A stretch of 64,000 nucleotides of DNA from JAWHQP01 sp032586195 (lineage in GTDB: Bacteria > Pseudomonadota > Gammaproteobacteria > Enterobacterales > Pasteurellaceae), in the NCBI GenBank assembly GCA_032586195.1, contig JAWHQP010000001.1, forward strand, positions 1 to 64,000, in the 5' to 3' direction. The notes under the pieces were generated by a model, which saw nothing but the letters and a program-made list of their open reading frames with translations, was not told the DNA's origin and did no database searches. Numbering within the stretch: the stretch's first letter is position 1; the number at the start of each line of letters is the position of its first letter. Of this stretch, positions 51,905 to 60,694 are shown in pieces. Made by a program: the position numbers and the translations under genes.

Positions 51905-54900
51905 ATGAGTCATTTTTTGGATCGTTTAACCTTTTTTAAACGCCGTAAAGCAGAGCCTTTTGCCAATGGGCATGGTGTGGCTATTAATGATGATCGTAAG
52001 TGGGAAGACGGTTATCGTAGTCGCTGGCAGCATGATCGCATCGCTCGGTCAACTCATGGAGTGAATTGTACAGGATCTTGCAGCTGGAAAATTTACGTGA
52101 AAAACGGTTTGATTACCTGGGAAACGCAGCAGACGGATTATCCGCGTACGCGTCCGGATTTGCCGAATCATGAGCCGCGCGGTTGTCCGCGAGGCGCATC
52201 TTTCAGCTGGTATGTGTATTCCGCTCAGAGGGTGAAGTATCCGATGATGAGAGGTGTGCTGGCCGGATTATGGCGTGAAGCCCGTAAGACTTTGTCGCCG
52301 ACGGATGCCTGGGCTTCCATTGTGGAGGACACGCAAAAGGCTAAGTCCTATAAGTCTCAACGCGGGCTCGGCGGCTTTGTTCGTTCTAATTGGGAGGAAG
52401 CTTATGAAATGGTGGCGGCGGCGAATGCTTATACCATTAAAAAGTATGGACCTGATCGTATCGTAGGTTTCTCACCGATTCCTGCCATGTCAATGATTAG
52501 TTATGCTTCCGGCACTCGTTATCTTGGGTTATTGGGAGGCGTGCCCTTGTCATTTTATGACTGGTACTGCGATTTACCGCCGGCCAGCCCGCAGGTATGG
52601 GGTGAACAAACCGACGTGGCAGAGTCCGCCGATTGGTATAACGCCGGCTATTTACTGGTATGGGGCTCAAATGTGCCGCTGACCCGTACGCCCGATGCAC
52701 ATTTCTACACTGAAGTACGTTATAAAGGTACCAAAACCGTGGCAATTTCTTCAGACTACGGTGAAATGGTGAAATTCGGCGATATTTGGCTTGCGCCGAA
52801 ACAAGGTACCGATGCTGCTCTTGCTATGGCAATGGGGCATGTAATTTTGAAGGAATTTCACCTCAATAATCCGTCCGAGTATTTTACCGATTATATTCGC
52901 CGTTATACCGACATGCCGATGCTGGTGCGGCTTGAGCAAACGGAGAAAGGTTTGATGCCGAAATATTTCCTGCGTGCTTCGGAACTTTCCCAGCAGTTTG
53001 ATGAGAATAAAAATCCCGAATGGAAAGTATTGGCCTGGGATGAAAACAGTGACAATTTGGTGGCGCCGAACGGTTCTATTGGGTTCCGTTGGGACGGCAG
53101 TCAAAAATGGAATCTGGAAAATACCGCTCAGGGCAAACCCGTACAGTTGGCACTGTCTCTAAAACAGTGGGCGGATGACGTGGTTAATGTCATGTTTGAT
53201 TATTTCTGTGTTGATGCTCAGGAATTAATCTCGCACAAGGTGCCGGTAAAACACTTTCGGCTTGCCAACGGTGAAACTGCTTTGGTAGCGACCGTATTCG
53301 ATCTGATGGTAGCGAATTATGGCGTAGATAACGGATTAGGCGATGAAAATTCTGCCCGAAGCTATGATGAAGATAAACCTTATACTCCGACTTGGCAGCA
53401 AAAACACACGGGCGTAGATCCCCGCTTGGTTGTGCAGGTTGCCCGCGAGTTTGCTCAAAATGCTGATAAAACCAAAGGGCGTTCCATGGTCATTATCGGA
53501 GCGGGATTGAACCACTGGTATCATATGGATATGGCTTATCGCGGTGTGATTAATATGCTGATGTTGTGCGGTACGATTGGACGCTCCGGCGGTGGCTGGT
53601 GTCACTATGTAGGACAGGAAAAACTACGTCCGCAAAGTGGCTGGTCGCCGTTAGCGTTTGCTTTGGACTGGCATCGTCCGGCCCGCCAAATGACCGGGAC
53701 CTCGTTCTTTTATGCTCATACCAGCCAATGGCGGCATGAAAAATTAAGCGCAGATGAAATCTTAGCGCCGCAAGCGGATAATTCCATGAAATCTCTATCG
53801 ATGATCGATTATAACGCTAAAGCGGAGCGCATGGGCTGGATGCCGAGTGCTCCGCAGTTGGGTGCGAATCCGCTGGATGTCGTGGATCAAGCGGAAAGTG
53901 CGGGGACAAACCCGCAAGATTTTATTGTGCAAAGTCTGAAAGACGGCTCACTTGATTTAGCTTGTAATGATCCTGATAACCCTCAGAATTTCCCGCGCAA
54001 TATGTTTGTGTGGCGTTCCAACTTGCTTGGTTCGGCGGGTAAAGGACATGAGTATTTCTTGAAATATCTGCTCGGTACACAAAATGCGGTGTTGAGCGAT
54101 GAACAGGATTGCATTACACCGACCGAAATCAAAGTACGTCCTGCAGCGGAAGGTAAATTGGATTTATTAACTTGTCTGGATTTTCGTATGAATACCACTT
54201 GTTTGTATGCTGATGTAATTTTTCCGACTGCGACTTGGTATGAAAAGGATGATCTGAATACCTCCGATATGCATCCGTTTATTCACCCGTTGACCGAAGC
54301 GGTTCAGCCGCTATGGCAAAGCCGTAGTGACTGGGAAATTTATAAGGGGTTAGCGAAGAAATTCAGTGAGTTGGCTAAGGACTATCTTGGTGTACGTAAA
54401 GACGTGGTGTTGACTCCGCTGATGCATGACAGTCCGCAGGAAATGGGGCAGCCGTTTGACCCGAAAGACTGGAAACTCGGTGAATGTGATCCGATTCCGG
54501 GCAAAACCATGCCTGCAATGACGGTAGTAGAACGTGATTATGGAGCGATTTATGACAAATTTACCTCCGTCGGACCGTTGCTGGAGAAGCTGAATAATAA
54601 CGGTAAGGGGATGGCATGGAATACTGAGAAAGAAGTGGCATTCCTGAGGAAGTTAAATGGCGTACGGATGCAAGGCGCCGGCAAAGGTCAGCCAAAACTG
54701 GATACCGCCATTGATGCCGCCGAGATGATTTTAACTCTCGCGCCGGAAACCAACGGCCATGTAGCGAAAAAAGCGTGGCAGGCACTGGGTAAGATCACGG
54801 GGCGCGAGCATGCCCACTTGGTGACTGCCAGTGAACATACCCAGATTCGCTTCCGTGATATTGTGGAACAGCCGCGTAAAATCGTTACCTCGCCGATTTG

Positions 54901-55588
54901 GTCAGGAATTGAAAGTGAAGAGGTGTGCTATAACGCGGGTTACACCAATGTTAACGAACTTATCCCGTGGCGGACGCTGACCGGACGCCAACAGTTCTAT
55001 CAGGATCACCTATGGATGCGGGCATTCGGAGAGGGCTTTGCGGTGTATAAACCGGCAGCAAACTTCAAAACGACAGAAAAACTACTTAACAAATATCCGA
55101 ACGGCAATAAGGAAATTACCTTAAATTTCCTGACACCGCATCAAAAATGGGGAATCCACAGCACCTATTCTGAAAACATCCGTATGCTGACCCTTGGTCG
55201 TGGCGGTCCACACATTTGGTTGAGCGAAGTCGATGCGAAACGGGCCGGTTTACAAGATAACGACTGGGCGGAAGTGTTTAACGCCAACGGCACCCTGACC
55301 TGCCGCGTAGTGGTGAGTCAGCGGATTCCCGAATCCATGGTCGTGATGTATCACGCGCAAGAAAAAATCATTAATACACCGGGAGCGGAAGTGTCGAAAA
55401 AACGCGGCGGTATTCATAACTCGGTGACACGCGCGGTATTAAAACCGACTCACATGATCGGCGGCTACGCTCAGTTGGCATACGGCTTTAACTATTACGG
55501 CACGGTCGGTTCAAACCGTGATGAATGGGTCGTCGTCCGTAAAATGAGTAAAGTCGATTGGCTCGATGAACCCGCACAAAACGCGTAA
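51905..55588 (+). CDS. narG: Respiratory nitrate reductase alpha subunit
   Basis: 1227 residues, the size of a membrane-bound NarG. It holds the bis-MGD molybdenum cofactor and FS0 cluster: H51, C55, C59 (HGVNCTGSC) and C94. The Mo ligand is D223 (YDWYCDLPP), one residue beyond E. coli D222. It reduces nitrate to nitrite on the cytoplasmic side using quinol electrons from NarI through NarH. The N-terminus lacks a functional Tat peptide, as normal. An AGAGGAAAG ribosome site is seen. A candidate FNR site lies upstream. Confidence 0.97.
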   Translation: MSHFLDRLTFFKRRKAEPFANGHGVAINDDRKWEDGYRSRWQHDRIARSTHGVNCTGSCSWKIYVKNGLITWETQQTDYPRTRPDLPNHEPRGCPRGASFSWYVYSAQRVKYPMMRGVLAGLWREARKTLSPTDAWASIVEDTQKAKSYKSQRGLGGFVRSNWEEAYEMVAAANAYTIKKYGPDRIVGFSPIPAMSMISYASGTRYLGLLGGVPLSFYDWYCDLPPASPQVWGEQTDVAESADWYNAGYLLVWGSNVPLTRTPDAHFYTEVRYKGTKTVAISSDYGEMVKFGDIWLAPKQGTDAALAMAMGHVILKEFHLNNPSEYFTDYIRRYTDMPMLVRLEQTEKGLMPKYFLRASELSQQFDENKNPEWKVLAWDENSDNLVAPNGSIGFRWDGSQKWNLENTAQGKPVQLALSLKQWADDVVNVMFDYFCVDAQELISHKVPVKHFRLANGETALVATVFDLMVANYGVDNGLGDENSARSYDEDKPYTPTWQQKHTGVDPRLVVQVAREFAQNADKTKGRSMVIIGAGLNHWYHMDMAYRGVINMLMLCGTIGRSGGGWCHYVGQEKLRPQSGWSPLAFALDWHRPARQMTGTSFFYAHTSQWRHEKLSADEILAPQADNSMKSLSMIDYNAKAERMGWMPSAPQLGANPLDVVDQAESAGTNPQDFIVQSLKDGSLDLACNDPDNPQNFPRNMFVWRSNLLGSAGKGHEYFLKYLLGTQNAVLSDEQDCITPTEIKVRPAAEGKLDLLTCLDFRMNTTCLYADVIFPTATWYEKDDLNTSDMHPFIHPLTEAVQPLWQSRSDWEIYKGLAKKFSELAKDYLGVRKDVVLTPLMHDSPQEMGQPFDPKDWKLGECDPIPGKTMPAMTVVERDYGAIYDKFTSVGPLLEKLNNNGKGMAWNTEKEVAFLRKLNGVRMQGAGKGQPKLDTAIDAAEMILTLAPETNGHVAKKAWQALGKITGREHAHLVTASEHTQIRFRDIVEQPRKIVTSPIWSGIESEEVCYNAGYTNVNELIPWRTLTGRQQFYQDHLWMRAFGEGFAVYKPAANFKTTEKLLNKYPNGNKEITLNFLTPHQKWGIHSTYSENIRMLTLGRGGPHIWLSEVDAKRAGLQDNDWAEVFNANGTLTCRVVVSQRIPESMVVMYHAQEKIINTPGAEVSKKRGGIHNSVTRAVLKPTHMIGGYAQLAYGFNYYGTVGSNRDEWVVVRKMSKVDWLDEPAQNA

Positions 55589-55767
55589 TTTTAACACCGC
55601 ACTTTCCGTTTTTAGCGGACGGGCATTTGCTTGAAGCGGTTTTGGGGTGGTCAGTACTCGGCGAACTATGGTATGAGTGGGAACCGTCGGCAGGTAATTA
55701 GCCGCTGTCGTTTACAGTTCTCCGCAGTTCCGGCTATCCGTTAGATTGATTGAATAGAGGAATCAGA

Positions 55768-57327
55768 ATGAAGATTAGAGCTCAGATCGGTATGGTGCTT
55801 AACCTTGATAAATGTATCGGCTGCCATACTTGTTCCGTTACCTGTAAAAATGTGTGGACGAGCCGAGAAGGAGTTGAATACGCTTGGTTTAACAATGTAG
55901 AGACTAAACCGGGTATCGGCTTCCCGAAAAATTGGGAAGATCAGGAAAAATGGCAAGGCGGCTGGATTCGTAAACCGAACGGTAAATTGGTGCCGAAACA
56001 AGGCGGCAAAATCAAGATTTTGTCTAATATTTTTGCTAATCCGAATATGCCGCAGATTGATGATTATTATGAACCGTTCACCTTTGATTATGAACATTTG
56101 CAAAATGCTCCGAAGATGAAAACACCGCCGACGGCCCGTCCGGTTTCCTTAATCACGGGCAAAAAAATGGACAAGATCAGTTGGGGACCAAACTGGGAGG
56201 ATGATCTGGCGGGTGAGTTCGAGAAAAGAGCGAAGGACGTGCTGTTTGAAGGCATTCAAAAGGAAATGCACGCTGCGTTTGAACAAACCTTTATGATGTA
56301 TCTGCCGCGGCTGTGCGAGCATTGTCTTAATCCGACCTGCGTGGCTTCTTGTCCGTCCGGCAGTATTTATAAGCGGGAAGACGACGGCATTGTACTGATC
56401 GATCAGGATAAATGCCGCGGTTGGCGTATGTGTGTGTCGGGCTGTCCGTATAAGAAGATTTATTACAACTGGTCAACGGGCAAGGCGGAAAAATGTATTT
56501 TCTGTTACCCCCGCATTGAAATTGGTGAACCGACGGTTTGTTCGGAAACCTGCGTAGGCCGCATCCGTTACCTCGGTGTGATGCTGTACGATGCGGACAA
56601 AATAGAACAAGCCGCCGGTGTAGCGGATCCGCAGGATTTATATGAAGCCCAGCTGGGCGCATTTCTTAATCCGCATGATCCGGCGGTGGAACGGGAAGCA
56701 TTAAAACAGGGTATTAGCCAAAGCTGGCTGAATGCGGCGAAAAAATCGCCGGTGTACAAAATGGCGATGGAATGGAAAATCGCCTTCCCGTTACACCCTG
56801 AATACCGCACTCTGCCGATGGTATGGTATGTACCGCCGCTTTCACCGATTCAATCCGCCATTGAAAACGGTTTAGTGGGTGAAGGCAGCGTTATCCCGAG
56901 TGTTGATGAAATGCGTATTCCGTTGCGTTATCTCGCTAATTTATTAACCGCGGGAGATGTAGAACCGATTAAAGCCGCGTTGGAAAAAATGATTGCCATG
57001 CGTCGCTTCAAACGCGGGCAGACGGTACAAGGCGAAAGCCTGGTTCAAACCTTAGACGGTACGGGCCTAACCCCGGAAACGGTGGAAGAGATGTATCGCA
57101 CTCTCGCTATTGCTAATTACGAAGATCGCTTCGTTATTCCGGCCAGTCACAAAGAAATGGTGGAAGACAGCTTTAACGATAAAGCCTCCTGCGGTTTCAG
57201 TTTTGGCAACGGCTGCTCCGATGGTGACAGCCGAGCCAGCCTATTCGGCAAAAATAAACGTATTCCGATTATCTTTAAGGATCGTCAGCAAGATATCGAA
57301 AGTAACCGTAGCAAAGGGGTGCGCTAA
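55768..57327 (+). CDS. narH: Respiratory nitrate reductase beta subunit
   Basis: 519 residues from MKIRAQIGMVLNLDKCIGCH. Four Fe-S clusters are bound by CIGCHTCSVTC, CEHCLNPTCVASCP, CRGWRMCVSGCP (Trp replaces a Cys, giving a 3Fe-4S cluster) and CIFCYPRIEIGEPTVCSETC. It wires electrons from NarI haems to NarG. The gap after narG is 179 bases and holds a USS, wider than the near-contiguous spacing in E. coli. Overlaps narJ by one base. Confidence 0.96.
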   Translation: MKIRAQIGMVLNLDKCIGCHTCSVTCKNVWTSREGVEYAWFNNVETKPGIGFPKNWEDQEKWQGGWIRKPNGKLVPKQGGKIKILSNIFANPNMPQIDDYYEPFTFDYEHLQNAPKMKTPPTARPVSLITGKKMDKISWGPNWEDDLAGEFEKRAKDVLFEGIQKEMHAAFEQTFMMYLPRLCEHCLNPTCVASCPSGSIYKREDDGIVLIDQDKCRGWRMCVSGCPYKKIYYNWSTGKAEKCIFCYPRIEIGEPTVCSETCVGRIRYLGVMLYDADKIEQAAGVADPQDLYEAQLGAFLNPHDPAVEREALKQGISQSWLNAAKKSPVYKMAMEWKIAFPLHPEYRTLPMVWYVPPLSPIQSAIENGLVGEGSVIPSVDEMRIPLRYLANLLTAGDVEPIKAALEKMIAMRRFKRGQTVQGESLVQTLDGTGLTPETVEEMYRTLAIANYEDRFVIPASHKEMVEDSFNDKASCGFSFGNGCSDGDSRASLFGKNKRIPIIFKDRQQDIESNRSKGVR

Positions 57328-58004
57328 TGACAAAACAACTGGTGTATAAATGGGTATCCGCCTTGTTATGTTACCCTGAACAGGCATTGCTTGACGCCTT
57401 ACCCGAGCTGCGCATTTTGTTAGCGAAGATGCCCGAAACTGCAAAAAATAGCACCGCACTTACGGCGTTTTTGGATTATTTAACCGATACACCGCTGCTT
57501 GAATTACAGCAGAACTATGTGCAGACTTTCGATCGCAACCGCAGCCATGCATTGTACATTTTTGAACATATTCATGGTGAAGACCGTGATCGCGGTTCGG
57601 CAATGGTGGATTTGTTGGAAGAATACCGTAAGTACGGTTTGGAATTGAGTGACGATGAATTGCCCGATTATCTGCCCGCTTTATTGGAATTTTTCGCTGA
57701 AATCGAACCGCAGGCGGCACAAAAACTGCTCGCCGATGCGGTGCATGTCATTAATCATATTGCGAAGAAACTCGATAACAGCGGTTCACCTTATGCCGTG
57801 CTGTTACACACTATCGTCGGATTAAGTCCGGTAAAACCACTACCGCTGATTGAACCACCGGTGCGGGATATGGACGAAGCAATGGAAACCTTCGGGCCGG
57901 ATGTGGCGGGCGTTGAACCGTTGCTTAAACCGCGATTTTCTGATCGTACGAAAATTAAATTTTATCCGCAAGGCACATATAAAACGCAGCGAGGAATCAA
58001 GTAA
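57327..58004 (+). CDS. narJ: Nitrate reductase molybdenum-cofactor assembly chaperone
   Basis: 225 residues, TorD/DmsD/NarJ helical fold. LLELQQNYVQTFDRNRSHAL (about 63-82) and FEHIHGEDRDRGSAMVDLLE are the signature. NarJ binds the NarG N-terminus and helps insert clusters and cofactor; it is not part of the final enzyme. A complement USS encodes STALTAF. TAATG-type overlaps with narH and narI. Confidence 0.94.
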   Translation: MTKQLVYKWVSALLCYPEQALLDALPELRILLAKMPETAKNSTALTAFLDYLTDTPLLELQQNYVQTFDRNRSHALYIFEHIHGEDRDRGSAMVDLLEEYRKYGLELSDDELPDYLPALLEFFAEIEPQAAQKLLADAVHVINHIAKKLDNSGSPYAVLLHTIVGLSPVKPLPLIEPPVRDMDEAMETFGPDVAGVEPLLKPRFSDRTKIKFYPQGTYKTQRGIK

Positions 58005-58696
58005 TGAATTATATCAATCAGTTTTTATTCGGGATTTACCCCTATATCTGCCTGGCTGTCTTTTTTGTCGGCAGTTTGATTCGATTCGACCGTAACCAAT
58101 ATTCATGGAAAAGTGAATCCAGTGAATTGTTATTCCGTGGTCAGCTTCGTCTCGGCAGTGTATTGTTTCACGTAGGTATTTTGCTGGTGTTTGGCGGTCA
58201 TATTGCAGGATTGCTTACTCCGATGTGGGTGTTTGATATGCTTGGCGTCAGTCAGGAGCAACACCATATTATGGCGTTGGTGGCAGGATCAATTTCCGGC
58301 ACCATGGCGTTAGCGGGGATTATCATTCTAATTCACCGCCGTTTCCGTGTTGATCGCCTGCTCATTACCAGCACATGGCGGGATAAATTGGTGGTGGTGT
58401 GGTTGTTGCTCACTATTTTAGCCGGACTTAGTCTGATTCCGTTCAGCCTCGCCAGCTCAAATGCGGTAGGCGAGTTGGAAGATATGATGCAATATGCCCA
58501 GCGTATCCTCACCTTCCGTGCTGATGCGGCGGACTATATTGCCAGGCTGTCTGTGGCGGTTAAGATTCACGTTTTTCTTGGCATGAGTTTTTTTCTTATT
58601 TTTCCGTTTACCCGTATGGTGCATGTATGGAGCGGCTTTGCCGCCTTCTTGGGTTACATCCCGCGGGCTTGGCAATTGGTACGTCGTCGTTCATAG
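58004..58696 (+). CDS. narI: Respiratory nitrate reductase gamma subunit (cytochrome b)
   Basis: 230 residues, five membrane helices. Haem-ligating His candidates are in LFHVGILLVFGGHIAG (helix 2) and in the last helices (KIHVFLGMSFF and TRMVHVWSG). It oxidises quinol at the periplasmic side and feeds NarH. Start overlaps the narJ stop by one base. Inner membrane. Confidence 0.95.
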   Translation: MNYINQFLFGIYPYICLAVFFVGSLIRFDRNQYSWKSESSELLFRGQLRLGSVLFHVGILLVFGGHIAGLLTPMWVFDMLGVSQEQHHIMALVAGSISGTMALAGIIILIHRRFRVDRLLITSTWRDKLVVVWLLLTILAGLSLIPFSLASSNAVGELEDMMQYAQRILTFRADAADYIARLSVAVKIHVFLGMSFFLIFPFTRMVHVWSGFAAFLGYIPRAWQLVRRRS

Positions 58697-58702
58697 GAGA
58701 AA

Positions 58703-59431
58703 ATGATGCAATCAGAAAATCTTAAGAGATATTCCGTATTGTTTGCGGGGACACTAGCCTTTTTGATTACCTTTATGGTATGGATGATATTCGGTGTTAT
58801 CGGTATTCCGCTCCGGCAGGAAATGGGCTTGTCCGACGTACAATTTGGCATTTTAACCGCAACTCCCGTGCTGTCAGGTTCGATTATCCGCCTGCCGCTG
58901 GGTATGTGGACGGATAAATTCGGCGGACGCAGAGTGATGATAGTGTTGCTCGCGATCTGCATTCCCTTTGTTTATCTTACTGCCTATGCTACCGCTTATT
59001 GGCAATTCCTGGTGATTGGTTTGGTCATGGGGTTGGCCGGTGGTTCGTTTTCGGTCGGTATGCCCTATGTGGCACGTTGGTTTCCTAAAAACAGACAAGG
59101 GCTTGCCACCGGTGTGTTTGGAGTCGGTACGGCGGGTACGGCGCTGAATAATTTTATCGCTCCTTGGCTATTGGATCGCTTCGGGGATTGGCATATCGTG
59201 CCCAAAGTTTATGCGGGAATTTTGGTTGTTACCTTGTTGATTTATTTTTTCACCGCTTTTCATAATCCGGCACATTTGATTAAAGGGGCTCAAGCGAGCA
59301 TGCTGCAGCAGCTTTCGTTATTGAAAGATCTGCGCGTGCTGCGTTACAGCCAATATTACACCGTGGTGTTCGGCGGCTTTGTCGGCTTAACCTTATGGCT
59401 GAACAACTATTACGTGACGAACTATCATTGA
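58703..59431 (+). CDS. narK: NarK nitrate/nitrite transporter, N-terminal part (frameshifted)
   Basis: 242 residues of a nitrate/nitrite porter in the major facilitator superfamily. About six to seven helices are present, with GILTATPVLSGSIIRLPLGM and the loop WTDKFGGRR near 70-80. The frame ends at TGA after NNYYVTNYH. If one base is added near 59427-59430 (for example CATTTGAGC for CATTGAGC) it runs on as LSLHNATLLALIYLIPGS in the next frame, giving ~410 residues, the family length. Six bases after narI, so co-transcribed with narGHJI. As read, transport should fail. Confidence 0.85.
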   Translation: MMQSENLKRYSVLFAGTLAFLITFMVWMIFGVIGIPLRQEMGLSDVQFGILTATPVLSGSIIRLPLGMWTDKFGGRRVMIVLLAICIPFVYLTAYATAYWQFLVIGLVMGLAGGSFSVGMPYVARWFPKNRQGLATGVFGVGTAGTALNNFIAPWLLDRFGDWHIVPKVYAGILVVTLLIYFFTAFHNPAHLIKGAQASMLQQLSLLKDLRVLRYSQYYTVVFGGFVGLTLWLNNYYVTNYH

Positions 59432-59928
59432 GCCTGCATAACGCGACTCTGCTTGCCTTGATTTATCTTATCCCCGGCAGTACCTTCCGTTCTATCGGCG
59501 GCTATCTCGGCGATCGTTTCGGCGCGAATAAAGTGTCTTGGATTGTGATGTGGGTGTTATGGATAGGCTTCCTCATCTTCGCCATTCCACAAGGCACGCT
59601 GCTGCTGGCAGGCGTTAACGGTGAAATCCGATTATCACTCGGCTTGTCGTTATGGGTGTTTGCGACGCTTACCTTTGTTGTTGGTTGTGCAATGGGGATT
59701 GGCAGCGGCTCGATTTTTAAATCCGTCGCCGACGATTATCCTAATGATATTGGCACCGTGTCAGGTATTGTGGGATTGGCCGGCGGGTTATTCGGTTTTC
59801 TTCTGCCGATTGCCTTCGGTGCTTTGCTTGATCTGACAGGAATTCGGGCCACGGCTTTTGTGCTGATGTTTATCGGTATTTCTACCGCATTGATCTGGAT
59901 GCATTTCGCGTTTAAGGGGAAAGTGTAA
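59395..59928 (+). CDS. narK: NarK nitrate/nitrite transporter, C-terminal part (frameshifted)
   Basis: The second half holds helices 7-12, with GSTFRSIGGYLGDRFGANKV and the nitrate-signature-like GCAMGIGSGSIFKSVADDYP. The coding homology begins at LSLHNATL (about 59431). The ATG at 59395 lies inside the first part in another frame and is a chance start. It ends with the normal C-terminus ALIWMHFAFKGKV. Together with the first part this is one broken gene. Confidence 0.82.
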   Translation: MAEQLLRDELSLSLHNATLLALIYLIPGSTFRSIGGYLGDRFGANKVSWIVMWVLWIGFLIFAIPQGTLLLAGVNGEIRLSLGLSLWVFATLTFVVGCAMGIGSGSIFKSVADDYPNDIGTVSGIVGLAGGLFGFLLPIAFGALLDLTGIRATAFVLMFIGISTALIWMHFAFKGKV

Positions 59929-59993
59929 GATAACTTAACGATTAATTGTTAAAGACAGTTGCTATCCGTGTTTTTTCACATTCTGACAGGAGG

Positions 59994-60060
59994 AAAGCGC
60001 GGTGCTGAAAATCGGTGTTTTGCTGCAATGTTTAAAACGCCGATTTTCAGCACCGCGCTT
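59994..60060. repeat. USS-armed palindromic repeat, copy 2
   Basis: It has the same arms and inner loop as the element at 49843-49910, differing at only two positions in the central ~53 bases. Outer arms carry GCGCGGT instead of GTGCGGT. Located between convergent narK and the GNAT gene, so likely a terminator for both. Confidence 0.85.
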
Positions 60061-60064
60061 GGTA

Positions 60065-60694
60065 TTATTCAATTCCCGTCTGATACCCGTACATCAGAAA
60101 CGTTTGCAGGCTGTCGCCCATGTTGGCGATATTGGGATAGCGGCCCCATTGGGTGAAGCCCTGTTTTTCAAAGGTGCGGCGGCTGATGTGGTTTTCTTCG
60201 ATGACATAAGCCATGAGCGTATTGATATAGCGGGCTGCCATCTGGCTTTGCATAAATTGCAGGGCCCGGCTGCCGATGCCTCTGCCCTTGACCGTTTGAT
60301 CAAGATAAAGGCTGATTTCTACCGTGTTGTCGAACGCGGCGCGCGGATAAAAAGGGGAAAAGCTGCACCAACCTAAAATCCGGGAATTATTCGCGGCCTT
60401 TTGTGAGACTGTTATGCTTTCGCTGTCATCGGCGGGCGGGTGCGCGGAAACTCGCGTTTTCGACACCGCACTTTGAGATTCGGGCGAGGCTTGTACGGCA
60501 GCATTTGCCTCATCGTTTTCGGTGATCACCCAGATTGGATAGCGGTCGTGGTTGAGATGAAAGTCAAACCATTCCTGTCGTTGGGCTATGGTGACGGGGC
60601 TGAGGTCGGCGGTGACGCGGCGGCTGGGTATGGCCTGGTTATAAATCGCCACGATTTGCGGCAAATCCCGGGGTTGTGCTTTTCTGATGATCAT
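60065..60694 (-). CDS. GNAT-family N-acetyltransferase with an insertion
   Basis: 209 residues. Start MIIRKAQPRDLPQIVAIYNQ and VTADLSP...RQEWF resemble phosphinothricin/methionine-sulfoximine N-acetyltransferases. The acetyl-CoA motif is VKGRGIGSRAL (Q/RxxGxG/A). Residues ~63-105 are a Ser/Ala-rich stretch not expected in the family, placed between VITENDE and ILGWCSFSPFYPRAAF. It contains SQSAVSKTRV, encoded by a USS. Substrate unknown. Its start overlaps the narQ stop by four bases (ATGA), so it is translated with the sensor kinase. Cytoplasmic. Confidence 0.85.
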   Translation of the reverse strand: MIIRKAQPRDLPQIVAIYNQAIPSRRVTADLSPVTIAQRQEWFDFHLNHDRYPIWVITENDEANAAVQASPESQSAVSKTRVSAHPPADDSESITVSQKAANNSRILGWCSFSPFYPRAAFDNTVEISLYLDQTVKGRGIGSRALQFMQSQMAARYINTLMAYVIEENHISRRTFEKQGFTQWGRYPNIANMGDSLQTFLMYGYQTGIE

